From Thermococcus sp. (GTDB taxonomy: Archaea; Methanobacteriota_B; Thermococci; Thermococcales; Thermococcaceae): DNA of 14,273 nt. The stretch covers positions 1 to 14,273 of the forward strand of contig JALVWX010000054.1 of NCBI GenBank assembly GCA_027023165.1, read 5' to 3'. Of this stretch, positions 13,312 through 14,273 are shown one piece after another. A model generated the notes under the pieces. The model was given only the letters and a program-made list of their open reading frames with translations, did not search any database and had not been told where the DNA came from. Both the position numbers and the translations under genes were made by a program. Numbering within the stretch: position 1 is the stretch's first letter; each line of letters starts with the position of its first letter.

Positions 13312-14166
13312 GTGTGGTGGGGATTCAAACTCGAGCTTAAGAAGGGAACGCGCACCAAGAAGCTCTGGGCAGTGCTTCTCATCATGCTCCTGCTTTACAT
13401 ACCCGTTATCTACCTGCTTAAGCAGGGAACCGGAAGCGGCGGGGAGATGAGCGGCGGGGCGGCGATGGCAATAATGATACAGTTCATCACGGGCATGTCG
13501 ATGTTCTTCCTCGGGATAGTGGCCATCGTGATGGGAGCAACCTCCGTGAACAAGGAGATAGAGGAGGGCACGATACGCGTCGCCCTGAGCAAGAGGATAA
13601 GCCGGCTGAGCTACATCCTCGGGAAGTTCTCCGGACAGAGCGTCGTCTTCTTCGGGGCTGTTCTGCTGGCCGTCGCGGTGGCACTGCTCGGTTTGGCCTA
13701 CGTGGGGGTTGACCTCACCGGGAGCGTCGTCAGCGACGTCCTGCTCCTTAACCTCGTGCTATTCATGGTGATGGTCGAGTTCCTGGCTTTGGGCTACATT
13801 CTCTCGACGTTCCTGAAGTCCTCGGGTTCGGCCCTCGGCGTTGCCCTCGTGCTGTTCTTCATCATCTACCTCGTCATCCCCATCTTCGTCCAGTACGAGA
13901 TGTACACCCACGCCCCGGGTGGCATCTCCGACCAGGGACTTCGTGACCTGAAGGCTGACTACTACACGAAATACCTCTTCTACTCACCCACCGCCCAGGT
14001 CGAGGTCATAACCTCGTACATCTCGGAATACAGGGAGGTTCCAACCTACAATGGGGTGGGCCACGCGATAAGGACGAGGTGGGTCAACGTCCTGCTCCTG
14101 TTCCTCATGTCCGCAGTTTATCTGACCCTCGCGGTGACCCGCTTCCTTCGTATGGATTTGAGGTGA
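13312..14166 (+). CDS. ABC-2 type transporter permease
   Basis: A 284-residue integral membrane subunit of an ABC exporter. After a short basic N-terminus (WWGFKLELKKGTRTKK) there are about six transmembrane segments (near 19-36, 59-81, 102-130, 138-165, 168-195 and 256-277). The cytoplasmic loop NKEIEEGTIRVALSKRISRL (about 81-100) is the ABC-2 signature of NosY/CcmB-like permeases, where a reactive coupling helix meets the ATPase. GTG 13312 is preferred: GGGAGGTG ends 6 nt upstream, while in-frame TTG 13306 and GTG 13303 overlap that site. It is followed 5 nt later by its ATP-binding subunit. The substrate cannot be told; the extracellular loop near residues 200-255 is rich in Tyr and Thr. 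Confidence 0.85.
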   Translation: MWWGFKLELKKGTRTKKLWAVLLIMLLLYIPVIYLLKQGTGSGGEMSGGAAMAIMIQFITGMSMFFLGIVAIVMGATSVNKEIEEGTIRVALSKRISRLSYILGKFSGQSVVFFGAVLLAVAVALLGLAYVGVDLTGSVVSDVLLLNLVLFMVMVEFLALGYILSTFLKSSGSALGVALVLFFIIYLVIPIFVQYEMYTHAPGGISDQGLRDLKADYYTKYLFYSPTAQVEVITSYISEYREVPTYNGVGHAIRTRWVNVLLLFLMSAVYLTLAVTRFLRMDLR

Positions 14167-14171
14167 TGGTG

Positions 14172-14273
14172 ATGATTGTGGTTGAGAATCTTGTCAAGAC
14201 TTACAAGGATGTCAGGGCCTTAAACGGACTCAACCTCAAAGTCCCAGAAGGAGTGGTTTACGGCTTCCTCGGC
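14172..14273 (+). CDS. ABC transporter ATP-binding protein (N-terminal fragment)
   Basis: The first 34 codons are in the window: MIVVENLVKTYKDVRALNGL followed by NLKVPEGVVYGFLG, the A-loop tyrosine Y11 and the approach to Walker A (GFLGPNGAGKTT is expected next). This is the usual start of the ATPase that pairs with ABC-2 permeases. Two nested ribosome binding sites exist: GGTGAT 14162-14167 is 4 nt before ATG 14172, and GGTGAT 14168-14173 is 4 nt before GTG 14178. ATG 14166, overlapping the permease stop, is also in frame. The gene is cut only by the window edge. Confidence 0.9.
   Translation, partial: MIVVENLVKTYKDVRALNGLNLKVPEGVVYGFLG

Noticed and set aside
1..14273. CRISPR, insertion sequence, integrated element or defence island
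   Set aside because: No repeats with spacers, transposase motifs, integrase, or toxin/antitoxin genes are visible; composition is uniform and all genes fit a core Thermococcales chromosome.

Overview
The window is GC-rich archaeal chromosomal DNA that reads as a Thermococcales genome, most likely Thermococcus. The evidence is an archaeal Csl4 / DUF2067 / RpoL (Rpb11) operon, an archaeal-type threonyl-tRNA synthetase with the Pyrococcus-style N-terminal editing domain, Hjc resolvase, a TIP26-like TBP-interacting protein, an AGOG DNA glycosylase, an RFAP synthase, TATA/BRE promoters and GGTGAT-type ribosome binding sites. I see no phage, IS, CRISPR, tRNA or rRNA. The DNA is packed with genes: no gene-free stretch exceeds about 120 bases.

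Layout, left to right. Positions 1-387 (minus) hold a partial hjc, divergent from a two-gene operon of gamma-class carbonic anhydrase homologue and cis-prenyltransferase uppS (459-1784). A TIP26-like gene and a RecA-like protein of unknown function follow (1885-3334) and run tail-to-tail into thrS (minus, 3293-5173). The csl4 / DUF2067 / rpoL operon (5292-6788) couples an RNA-decay factor to an RNA polymerase subunit. It is followed by a very small RNase III-domain protein (6819-7205), convergent with a TIM-barrel sugar-phosphate isomerase/epimerase-like gene (minus, 7200-8006). An overlapping trio encodes SppA, an unrecognised soluble protein and an AI-2E/PerM-family membrane protein (8101-10590). 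This trio is convergent with folP (minus, 10568-11386), which is divergent from an RFAP synthase gene (11454-12425) with AGOG directly behind it (12426-13217). The window ends in an ABC-2 permease and the first 34 codons of its ATPase.

How genes work together. The folP-type enzyme and RFAP synthase should carry out consecutive steps toward a methanopterin-like one-carbon carrier, and they may share one TATA box. The csl4 operon plus the RNase III-like gene forms an RNA synthesis and processing neighbourhood. UppS would supply the polyprenyl chain used for archaeal dolichol-type glycan carriers, and the SppA stalk is dense in N-glycosylation sequons.

Two architectural regularities stand out. 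Most promoters place the TATA centre about 36 bp from the start codon, so the Shine-Dalgarno sits at the extreme 5' end of the mRNA. All three convergent gene pairs overlap at their 3' ends. The window is mostly housekeeping. I do not see a clear new multi-gene system. The most open questions are the small RNase III-like protein, DUF2067, the zinc-finger-like motif in the TIP26 homologue, and the 159-residue orphan between sppA and the AI-2E gene.
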